Source of the DNA: DASRHT01 sp035293765
Lineage (GTDB): Bacteria > Chloroflexota > Ktedonobacteria > Ktedonobacterales > Ktedonobacteraceae
Direction: 5' to 3'
Assembly: GCA_035293765.1 (NCBI GenBank)
Contig: DATGMF010000045.1
Span: 1-11,277 of the forward strand
DNA length: 11,277 nt
The position numbers were made by a program, and so were the translations under genes. A model generated the notes under the pieces. The model had not been told where the DNA came from. It did no database searches and worked only from the letters and a program-made list of their open reading frames with translations. Below are positions 1 to 5,522 of the stretch, piece by piece (positions within the stretch are counted from its first letter, which is position 1; each line of letters opens with the position of its first letter).

Positions 1-35
1 TTCAAACCTGCGAGCAGGAAAAGCCCCTTTTAGAC
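1..35 (-). CRISPR. Leader-proximal repeat of a left-hand, inverted CRISPR array
   Basis: Reverse complement of the right-hand array's repeat; 35 of 36 nt are in the window, so the array continues beyond its left edge. It sits directly against a leader (36-222) that is a mirror copy of the right-hand leader, so it should be the first repeat of an array transcribed leftwards. Its internal sequence (CTTTTCCTGCTCG) matches the two oldest, leader-distal repeats of the right array (11020-11055 and 11093-11128), not the majority form. No spacer of this array is visible. Confidence 0.93.
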
Positions 36-222
36 GGCTGCATCGCTAGTATAGCACGAGAAGCCAGTTGATGCAAGCAGAATCGCGGGTCGCTTTTTTT
101 GGGTCAATTTCAGGAGGTCAATCAGGACAAAAATCCGCCCTGTATTACCGTCAGGGCGCTTGTAGCGGGTAGCGCGGGTCCCTGCTCAGCGATGCCGTGA
201 CGACGACCTGCGCTAAGCTCAT
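36..222 (-). promoter_or_regulatory. CRISPR leader of the left array (inverted copy of the right leader)
   Basis: Read on the minus strand, this 187-bp stretch aligns base for base, without indels, with the right leader at 9274-9460. I count six substitutions, three of them in the last 9 nt before the first repeat. It lies between the stop of the cas2 fragment and the first repeat, as on the right. It keeps the promoter-like boxes, the 7-bp hairpin followed by a T-run (130-158 on this side) and the A7 tract. One substitution unpairs one position of the 11-bp inverted repeat near the cas2 end. Near identity suggests a recent duplication or gene conversion between the two ends. Confidence 0.9.
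48..76 (-). promoter_or_regulatory. Promoter for the left CRISPR array
   Basis: On the minus strand, TTGCAT (71-76) and TATACT (48-53) are separated by 17 bp, a sigma-70-like arrangement identical to the right leader. Transcription would begin just before the first repeat at 35 and run leftwards out of the window. The call rests on box match and position only. Confidence 0.65.
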
Positions 223-375
223 CTATATGATAAACACCTGTTGTTCTCTCGGAGGGGGACCGCCAATAGTTTCGACGTTCTCGACACAATTGGCACAGAG
301 CGGGTAAAAACGCACGCTATCCTTTGTATTGATGAGGTAGAGGTCAGTTTCCTTTACAAAATATGCAAAGAGCGA
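223..375 (-). pseudogene. 3' fragment of a second cas2
   Basis: The minus-strand frame ending at the stop 223-225 encodes about 50 residues that align with the C-terminal half of the intact Cas2 at 8971-9273. Shared blocks include SVRFYPLCANCVE and ETIGGPPPREQQVFII. The start of the gene is missing, including the YDIPDD strand with the metal-binding Asp. Nine codons present in the intact gene (before YLI) are absent here, an in-frame 27-nt deletion. Nucleotide identity is highest near the leader and falls upstream: about ten differences over the last 117 nt, then much weaker. The fragment begins 14 nt after the stop codon of the HTH gene, with no start codon of its own, so it is not expected to make a working Cas2. 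It is the inner end of the inverted duplication that includes the leader and repeat. Confidence 0.85.
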
Positions 376-389
376 GCACGAGATAAGCG

Positions 390-1244
390 TTATAGTTCAC
401 CTCTGACCGCTTCAACGCACAAACGCATTTTTTTGGCCTCCGCATAGGAAACAGGCGCGTATCTGGAGAAGATAGGAAGCGCCTCGTCAAGGCTGTGCAG
501 AGCTTTGCCCAACAATTCTGCTCGCTCTTCGGCTATTTCGGTGTGCGCAGTTCTATCCCAATACAGTCGGGCCAGTTTGGCGTGCGTCCGTGCCCAATCC
601 AGGGCGTGCTGTTCCTGGCTATAAATTTTGAATAAGGCCTGACAGCCTGCAATGGCGTCATCCAAATCGATGAGAGCGATTTCTTTTTCAATGGCTGAGC
701 GCAGGCTGCAAGCTTTCGCATAGGAATCAGGAGCCTCTTGAGCAAAGAGGGGAAGCGCTTGATTGAGGCTCTGTAAGGCGTCGGCTAACAGGGTGCGGCG
801 CTCTGTTCTCTCTTCCACGCGTGCCGTACGTTCCCAGTACAGTTCGGCTAGCTTAAAATGGGTGCGGGCGTAATCTAAGCGATGATCATCCTGGCGATAG
901 ACGCGTAACCAGGCGTGACAGCCGGCGATAGCATCGTCCAGCACTTCTTTGCCCGGCCTCAGAACCACACTTTCGCCTGTTTCGGGCAGACGACCGTATT
1001 GCAGATCCACCGATGAAAGGTCAAGCGCTCGCGCAATGGCCGCCAGTGGTTCTTTTCCTAACCGTTTGATCAGGTGATGCTCGATTTTGGAGATGTAGCC
1101 CCGGCCATTGTGGCCAAAGCCTGCCCGAATTGCCAGTTCTGTGACGCTCATGCCGCGAAAGTGACGCCAGGCACGAATCGTCCTGCCCAGATGATCTTCT
1201 GAGGAAAGAGGCGATTCAAGCTCCCGCTCTCTGCGACCTCTCAC
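390..1244 (-). CDS. XRE-type HTH regulator with two TPR-like repeats (copy 1)
   Basis: Probable DNA-binding regulator of 284 residues. Residues 19-80 form a Cro/cI-type helix-turn-helix (GMSVTELAIRAGFGHNGRGYIS, recognition region near 40-55). Two copies of a helical unit of about 90 residues follow (102-187 and 194-280), each starting LDDAIAGC, with RTH(F/A)KLA.LYW in the middle and ALP.F near the end; these resemble tetratricopeptide-like protein-binding helices. The start is a GTG at 1244 preceded by a strong AGGAGGG six bases away. The neighbour at 1639 is a paralogue facing the other way: I count 46 identities in the first 70 residues, including a near-identical DNA-binding helix, so both probably recognise similar operators. 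The gene has its own promoter overlapping that of the paralogue, and its stop lies only 14 nt from the cas2 fragment. The controlled target and any ligand are unknown. Regulator call is solid; a CRISPR role is inferred from position. Confidence 0.85.
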   Translation of the reverse strand: MRGRRERELESPLSSEDHLGRTIRAWRHFRGMSVTELAIRAGFGHNGRGYISKIEHHLIKRLGKEPLAAIARALDLSSVDLQYGRLPETGESVVLRPGKEVLDDAIAGCHAWLRVYRQDDHRLDYARTHFKLAELYWERTARVEERTERRTLLADALQSLNQALPLFAQEAPDSYAKACSLRSAIEKEIALIDLDDAIAGCQALFKIYSQEQHALDWARTHAKLARLYWDRTAHTEIAEERAELLGKALHSLDEALPIFSRYAPVSYAEAKKMRLCVEAVRGEL

Positions 1245-1305
1245 GCGTTTCCCTCCTGATGATCGATGATTCCCATCCTTTGTTGCTCAACAAGCTCCAA
1301 TTATG

Positions 1306-1334
1306 AGTATACATGCTTCAAATGCTCTTGACAA
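1306..1334 (-). promoter_or_regulatory. Promoter for the leftward HTH gene
   Basis: On the minus strand TTGTCA (1329-1334) and TATACT (1306-1311) are spaced by 17 bp, an almost consensus sigma-70 promoter. The predicted start near 1299 gives a leader of about 55 nt to the GTG at 1244. Its -35 box overlaps that of the opposing promoter, so polymerase binding at one should exclude the other. Confidence 0.75.
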
Positions 1335-1356
1335 GTGTCGCTTTCCAACGTATGCT
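1328..1356 (+). promoter_or_regulatory. Promoter for the rightward HTH-NYN-E2-E1-RT-cas operon
   Basis: TTGACA (1328-1333, a perfect -35) and TATGCT (1351-1356) with a 17-bp spacer. The start would be near 1363, leaving an untranslated leader of about 275 nt before the ATG at 1639. The TTGACAA core is nearly palindromic and also serves as the -35 of the leftward promoter. It is the best promoter seen upstream of the plus-strand gene set, and no obvious intrinsic terminator was noticed between the downstream genes. Confidence 0.75.
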
Positions 1357-1638
1357 TTGACCAAGAGAAGAAACAATCTCCATTTCCTATCTCTTTTGAA
1401 GATTTTCAGCATCCTAGATGCCATTTTCTCGTCTATCCTTTTCGTAGCGTTCACTTTTCTATTGAGAGCTTTTGCTTTTTCGACGTGACTGTTCTCGGAC
1501 ATTCCCATTGTGATCGATAGGAACACCATTGGTATCTGTGTATTTTATTGACGATGAGAAAGGCAGTGCCTTGATATCCAGCCCGCCAACGCTGCTATCG
1601 CGCTAGCTTCGCTCAGGCGGGCTGAAAGGAAGAAGCAG
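1357..1638 (+). other. Long AT-rich 5' leader of the rightward operon
   Basis: About 280 bp without a convincing gene, visibly richer in A and T than the flanking coding sequence. Short frames here lack ribosome binding sites and overlap the promoters. It holds one clear structure, the stem-loop repeat at 1579-1624, which ends two bases before the AAGGAAG ribosome binding site (1627-1633) of the ATG at 1639. The stem-loop could therefore affect translation of the HTH gene. I saw no riboswitch that I recognise. Confidence 0.5.
1579..1624. repeat. Palindromic element, copy A (conserved loop, private arms)
   Basis: Nine-base arms CAGCCCGCC (1579-1587) and GGCGGGCTG (1616-1624) pair perfectly around a 28-nt loop. 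The loop begins AACGCTGC and ends CTAGCTTCGCTCA. A second copy inside the RT gene (6240-6290) has nearly the same loop but entirely different, again self-complementary, arms. Conserved loop with covarying stem argues for a small palindromic element rather than chance. Each loop can itself form two tiny hairpins (CGC...GCG and AGC-TTC-GCT). Confidence 0.7.
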
Positions 1639-2511
1639 ATGAGAGGCCGCAGAGAGGAAGAACTTGTTGTCCATTCGCCGGCAAGAAACGGCTTAGGAGC
1701 AGCTATTCGCGCCTGGCGTCGCTTTCGCGGCATGAGCGTAACGGATCTGGCGATTCAGGCGGGCTTCGGCCACAATGGCCGGGGCTATATTTCTCGCATT
1801 GAGCATAGCCAGATTCGCCATCTGGGTGAGGAACGCCTGGAGCGGATAGCGGCTGCGCTCCAATTGCAACGTGCAGACCTGCTTGGGCATCGTCTGCCAG
1901 AGGCGCACGCCCATGCGCCAGCGCAAGATCTGGACGAGGCGATCATCGGCGGCTGGGCGCTGCTCAATACCTGTACGGAGAAGTCATTTGATTGGGCACG
2001 GATGCAGCTCTTGCTCACAAAGCTCTATTGCGAGCGCGCAGCAGCGGCATATACCACGGTCGCCAGACATGCCGCCCTTGCAGAGGCGCAGTCCTGTCTC
2101 AAAGGGGCCTTGCTTGTCTTCACGCTGGAAAAGACTCCCCAGAGCTTTCGGGAGGTCACACACCTTCGCCGGGAGATTGGAGATATCCTGGAAGCCTCTC
2201 TCGTCCCTGGCAGCAAGGCGTTATTAAAGCGATGCTCATCCCAATCGCTCGATTGGGCGCGGATACAGGTACTCCTGGCGAAGTTCTATTACGAACGTGC
2301 CATCATCGTACAGGGCCTGGAAGCCAGAACCGCGCTCACTGAGGCACAACGGTGCCTTGAGGCTGCATTGCCGATTTTTACCCGAAAACAGGCCCGGCGG
2401 AGCTTGAGCGAGGCGCAACACCTGTACCGGGAGGTTGAGCACATGATCGGGCAGGGTGATACGCCCGAAGCCCCTGCTGATAGCTCTTCTTCTCCAGCGG
2501 GGAACCCGTGA
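1639..2511 (+). CDS. XRE-type HTH regulator with two TPR-like repeats (copy 2)
   Basis: Paralogue of the leftward regulator, 290 residues. The N-terminal 70 residues are about two thirds identical (MRGRRE, IRAWR, GFGHNGRGYIS shared), giving the same Cro/cI-like helix-turn-helix at 19-80. Two helical units follow, roughly 98-181 and 187-269, each with a (F/L)DWAR.Q.LL.K.Y.ERA block. They are more diverged from each other than those of copy 1. A Ser/Pro/Ala-rich tail (273-290) looks disordered. The ATG at 1639 has AAGGAAG just upstream. It is the first gene of a plus-strand series running to cas2 and its stop overlaps the next small frame (GTGA). It probably regulates the divergent promoter region and perhaps senses a partner through the helical repeats; neither can be shown from sequence. 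The TPR-like description is by pattern only. Confidence 0.85.
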   Translation: MRGRREEELVVHSPARNGLGAAIRAWRRFRGMSVTDLAIQAGFGHNGRGYISRIEHSQIRHLGEERLERIAAALQLQRADLLGHRLPEAHAHAPAQDLDEAIIGGWALLNTCTEKSFDWARMQLLLTKLYCERAAAAYTTVARHAALAEAQSCLKGALLVFTLEKTPQSFREVTHLRREIGDILEASLVPGSKALLKRCSSQSLDWARIQVLLAKFYYERAIIVQGLEARTALTEAQRCLEAALPIFTRKQARRSLSEAQHLYREVEHMIGQGDTPEAPADSSSSPAGNP

Positions 2512-2624
2512 AGCCAGGCGAACAGGAACAGACGAAAGCAATTATTGGAGTGCGTCAAGAGGAGATTCAGCTATTTTTTACAGCAGGGCAGAAGGAATCT
2601 GCCTCTGAAGAGGAGGGATCATGA
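2508..2624 (+). CDS. Candidate 38-residue small protein, coupled at both ends
   Basis: A GTG at 2508 overlaps the stop of the HTH gene (GTGA), and the frame closes with a TGA at 2622-2624 that overlaps the ATGATG start of the NYN gene. The frame therefore fills the 109-bp gap exactly, with the overlaps typical of translational coupling. The product begins MKPGEQEQTK, has a central stretch (AIIGVRQEEIQLFF) that could form an amphipathic helix, and ends in a Ser/Glu-rich tail. I recognise no family. The upstream ribosome binding site is weak (GCGGGGA), so it would rely on re-initiation after the HTH gene. It could also be non-coding spacer that happens to be open. Confidence 0.45.
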   Translation: MKPGEQEQTKAIIGVRQEEIQLFFTAGQKESASEEEGS

Positions 2625-3340
2625 TGGCAAAAGAAAAAGTCGTCTTCTTTCTGGACTATGCCAATATCAATCGGGCGGCCAGGGACAAACGGTACCGCCT
2701 GGATTATCGCGACCTGCTCCAGTATGTCGGTGAGGGGCGCTTTCTGCTCGATGCGCATTGCTATGTCCCCATCAATCCGAGAAATGAGCATCGATTGGAC
2801 GGTGTGATCGAGGAACTCTGGCGGGCCGGATATGTGGTGACGACCAAAATGGGGACCATCGCCGGGGGAACGTACAAATGCAATTTTGATGTGGAAATCG
2901 CGATGGATGTCCTCAAGGCGGTCTACCAGGTCAAACCCGATATCATCGTGTTAGCGACGGGCGACGCGGATTTTGTCTCGCTCATCCTGGAAGTCAGAAG
3001 GTCAGGCGTGCGTATCGAAATAGCCGCGTTTGAAGAGAGCGCGGGGTCGGAGATCCTGAGCAAGTGTTCGGGGTTTATCAACCTGGGGGTGTACTATGAT
3101 GCGTATCTGGCAGCCCAGGATGGTGCGCAAGAGAAAGACCGCATGACAGAGCAGTACAAAGACCTGATCCAATCACAACAGGATGAGCCGCTTGAGGGCG
3201 GCGGGGGGCAGCAGGACCAGGAGGAGCCTCACCTGCACGAGCGCGAGCGCAAAGACGATGAGGTGAAGGTCCCTGTCGAGCAGCAAGGCAGGCAGATCCC
3301 TGTCCTGGCGCCTGATATTCTTGATGAGCTGGAGATGTAA
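2621..3340 (+). CDS. NYN/LabA-like (PIN-fold) nuclease-family protein with acidic tail
   Basis: Residues 5-160 match the NYN (LabA/DUF88) fold, a PIN-like family of metal-dependent RNases. The acidic residues expected at the active site are visible: D12 in FFLDYANIN, D90 and D96 in FDVEIAMD, and D115/D117 in TGDADF. RNase activity is inferred from the family; many NYN proteins are uncharacterised. Residues 165-239 form a Gln/Glu/Lys-rich, probably disordered tail containing EGGGGQQDQEE and ending LAPDILDELEM, a likely partner-binding segment. An AGGAGGG precedes two consecutive ATGs (2621 and 2624); the second has better spacing, so the first residue is uncertain. It lies between the small frame and the Ubl/E2 gene, 35 nt before the latter. 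As the only clear nuclease-family protein in the locus outside the cas genes, it is a candidate effector or RNA processor. Confidence 0.85.
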   Translation: MMAKEKVVFFLDYANINRAARDKRYRLDYRDLLQYVGEGRFLLDAHCYVPINPRNEHRLDGVIEELWRAGYVVTTKMGTIAGGTYKCNFDVEIAMDVLKAVYQVKPDIIVLATGDADFVSLILEVRRSGVRIEIAAFEESAGSEILSKCSGFINLGVYYDAYLAAQDGAQEKDRMTEQYKDLIQSQQDEPLEGGGGQQDQEEPHLHERERKDDEVKVPVEQQGRQIPVLAPDILDELEM

Positions 3341-3375
3341 ATGGAGCCTTCGAGGCTTAGAAGGAGCATCAAACT

Positions 3376-4068
3376 ATGGCAATCGTGAACGGCAGACGCA
3401 TTCAAGTTCCCCCTTCGGGCATTAGCGGGCAGCATCTGATTCAGCAGCTTCATCCCGGCCAGGGTCGGCGACCGGTCATTCAACAAGGGCAGGCGTTCAG
3501 ACCCATTCAACCGAACCATACCTATCTGCCGAAAGAGTTGTTTGACCGGCATGGCAATCCCGTCAGGGTCACCACGATCCCAGACAGGACCAAGGGCATG
3601 GTCACCTATGGGGGAGAGCGTACCTTTCTTTCCAAGCAGCTCATTACCGAGCAGGTCTATGATATCGCCGAGAAGTTGTTTAAAAAAGGCGTGACCTTTG
3701 ATGAGGAACATGCTGACTGGATGATCGCCAATCAGTATGTCCTGCCTCCACTCTGGCATCACGTCGCCAGAACGACCGATCTATTGATCATCTTTCCCAC
3801 GGAATATCCCGAGTTACCGCCGGTCGGGTTCTATCTGAAGGAAGAGATCCCCCTCTCTGCTAACGGTCACCTGTACCAGGCTGTCTATCACGACGCCTGT
3901 AGCGATCCGTTAACCCAGGGATGGAAGTGGTATTGCGTCTATATCAACCCCGGTAGCTGGCAGCCCGCGCCAGTCCGGGGACCCGGCGAGTGGAGGAAGG
4001 GGGACAACCTCTGGACCTACTTTACGCTGATTAGTGAAGTGCTCTCAGGAACCGATGACGACGCATGA
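3376..4068 (+). CDS. Bacterial E2-like (UBC-fold) protein with N-terminal ubiquitin-like domain
   Basis: Two parts. Residues 1-50 (IVNGRRIQVPPSGISGQHLI...) have the pattern of the beta-grasp ubiquitin-like domains found in bacterial multi-ubiquitin proteins. Residues about 86-228 match the prokaryotic E2 family usually encoded beside JAB-E1 proteins: the WMIANQYVLPPLW segment, the E2 hallmark YPELPP (144-149), then a C-terminal block with GWKWYCVYINPGSW and NLWTYFTLISEVL. In an E2 a cysteine takes the activated Ubl from E1; candidates are C175 (HDAC) and C187 (WYCVY), and I cannot tell which is used. A YGGE site (78-81) lies between the two parts, where a JAMM peptidase could in principle cut to expose a GG end. 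ATG at 3376 follows AAGGAG with 9-nt spacing. The JAMM-E1 gene starts 20 nt downstream, completing the module. The N-terminal Ubl assignment is less certain than the E2 one. Confidence 0.75.
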   Translation: MAIVNGRRIQVPPSGISGQHLIQQLHPGQGRRPVIQQGQAFRPIQPNHTYLPKELFDRHGNPVRVTTIPDRTKGMVTYGGERTFLSKQLITEQVYDIAEKLFKKGVTFDEEHADWMIANQYVLPPLWHHVARTTDLLIIFPTEYPELPPVGFYLKEEIPLSANGHLYQAVYHDACSDPLTQGWKWYCVYINPGSWQPAPVRGPGEWRKGDNLWTYFTLISEVLSGTDDDA

Positions 4069-4088
4069 GTGAGTGAAAGGATCGACTG

Positions 4089-5471
4089 GTGAATACACCT
4101 GCTCGCTATTGGATCAAGTTTAAACATGGCGATCTGGCCTATTTGAGGACGAGATTGCTGGCAGACCTCTCACGCGAACATTTCGCGGTGCTGCTCGGGA
4201 AGACGCAGCAGATCAACGGCTACACCATCATTACGGTTAGTGATCTGCTGTTCCCGGCACCGTCAGACTATGCTCAGCAAAGTGTAGCGTCGCTGCGGAT
4301 CAGGAAAGATTTCATCCACCGGGCCTTGAGCGAACTGACCGGCAGGTACGATGTCGATACCATGATCGACGTGCATACCCACCCGTTTACCTCGACCGGC
4401 GTGTCGTTCTCGGCCACGGATGATGAGGATGAGCGCGAGTTCTTTCGCTTTCTCAATGACACGTTCGAAGGGCTGCACTATGCCAGTATTGTCTTTTCGC
4501 AAAGCAGATATGCTGCTCGCGTCTGGACGCGTGGCGGCAGTGGCTCCGTGATTGCGAGAAGGACACTGCTGAAAACGCAAACCCATCCAGAGAGGATCAG
4601 GAGCGCTGATTTGCGCGAACCGGATGAAACAGCCGCAGCACCAGGAGAAGACACGTTTTTTCACCGCAGCGCGCTGGCACTGGGATTAGAGGTGATGCGC
4701 GCTATTATGCGTGATCAGGTGATCTCCATTATTGGCGTTGGCGGCCTGGGTTCGGTGGTTGCCGAACATCTCATCCATATGGGATTTCACGCGCTCAACC
4801 TGATCGATCCCGATACGCTGGAACGCTCGAACCTGAACCGCGTGGTCGGGGCGTATTACGAGGATGCCGAGCAGCAACGACCGAAAGTGGAGGTGGTCAA
4901 ACGCCATCTTACCCGCATTAACCCGAAAGCGAGGGTGCTGGCGTGCAGGCGAGATGTGTATGATCGGGAGACAGAAAGCGTGCTGGCGCTCTCTGACTGG
5001 ATCATTGTCGCCACCGATACGCATTCCAGCAGGCTGAAGGCGCAGGAGCTCTCGCTTAAGTACTTCGTGCCCTTGCTCTCGCTTGGCGTCAACATCACCG
5101 TCCAGGAGGGCACGCTGCAAGACATGAGTGGAGAGGTGATCACCGCCAGGGTGGGCGACTCCCTGTGTTTGCAGTGCCTCCACCGGATCAATCCGCTCAA
5201 AGTAGCCAGCGAGCGCCATCCTGAACCGGCGATTCGCGACGCGCTGGTTACGCGGGGCTATGTGACAGGGAAGGAGGTCAAAGAGCCAGCGGTCAAGACG
5301 CTCAACACGTTCCTGGCGACGATGGCGGTCGAAGTGCTGGTCAATCAGTATACCGAGACGAGAAGGCATGTCCCGGTTCTGGTCTATGAGAACAACGGCG
5401 CGATGCGGGTGTACGAGGATCGGGAAAGCGTGCAGCAACGGTACAAGCACTGCTTTCTCTGCAACGTCTGA
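4089..5471 (+). CDS. JAMM/MPN peptidase fused to ThiF/E1-like Ubl-activating enzyme
   Basis: A 460-residue fusion. The N-terminal MPN domain (about 15-150) carries a full JAMM signature: E30, then H96-T-H98 with S108 and D111 (DVHTHP...SATD), the Zn-dependent site that removes or trims ubiquitin-like proteins. The C-terminal ThiF/E1 domain (about 190-450) has the ATP-binding loop GVGGLGS (216-222), D240 and D242 in LIDPDTLERSNLNR with R251, and K266 after QQRP. It would adenylate the C-terminus of a Ubl. Cysteine pairs C360/C363 and C455/C458 likely bind the structural Zn of this family. All expected catalytic residues are present, so both activities may be live. GTG start at 4089 follows GAAAGG by 8 nt and lies 20 nt after the E2 gene. 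JAB-E1 fusions beside E2 genes are a known bacterial arrangement; placement next to cas genes is what is unusual. Confidence 0.9.
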   Translation: MNTPARYWIKFKHGDLAYLRTRLLADLSREHFAVLLGKTQQINGYTIITVSDLLFPAPSDYAQQSVASLRIRKDFIHRALSELTGRYDVDTMIDVHTHPFTSTGVSFSATDDEDEREFFRFLNDTFEGLHYASIVFSQSRYAARVWTRGGSGSVIARRTLLKTQTHPERIRSADLREPDETAAAPGEDTFFHRSALALGLEVMRAIMRDQVISIIGVGGLGSVVAEHLIHMGFHALNLIDPDTLERSNLNRVVGAYYEDAEQQRPKVEVVKRHLTRINPKARVLACRRDVYDRETESVLALSDWIIVATDTHSSRLKAQELSLKYFVPLLSLGVNITVQEGTLQDMSGEVITARVGDSLCLQCLHRINPLKVASERHPEPAIRDALVTRGYVTGKEVKEPAVKTLNTFLATMAVEVLVNQYTETRRHVPVLVYENNGAMRVYEDRESVQQRYKHCFLCNV

Positions 5472-5522
5472 TCACTTACCTGTACGTCCTCATCTCTGAG
5501 GGAGTGAATCAAAGGCGGGATA

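Noticed and set aside
241..447. 68-residue plus-strand frame
   Set aside because: It is antisense to the cas2 fragment and the 3' end of the HTH gene; no independent support.
1287..1529. 80-residue minus-strand frame in the gap between the HTH genes
   Set aside because: No ribosome binding site, spans both divergent promoters, and shows no family pattern; it is open mainly because the region is AT-rich.
3229..3762. 177-residue minus-strand frame
   Set aside because: Antisense to the NYN tail and the Ubl/E2 gene, both with clear protein families and good ribosome binding sites.
4686..5450. 254-residue minus-strand frame
   Set aside because: Shadow of the E1 domain, whose ThiF motifs are unambiguous on the plus strand.
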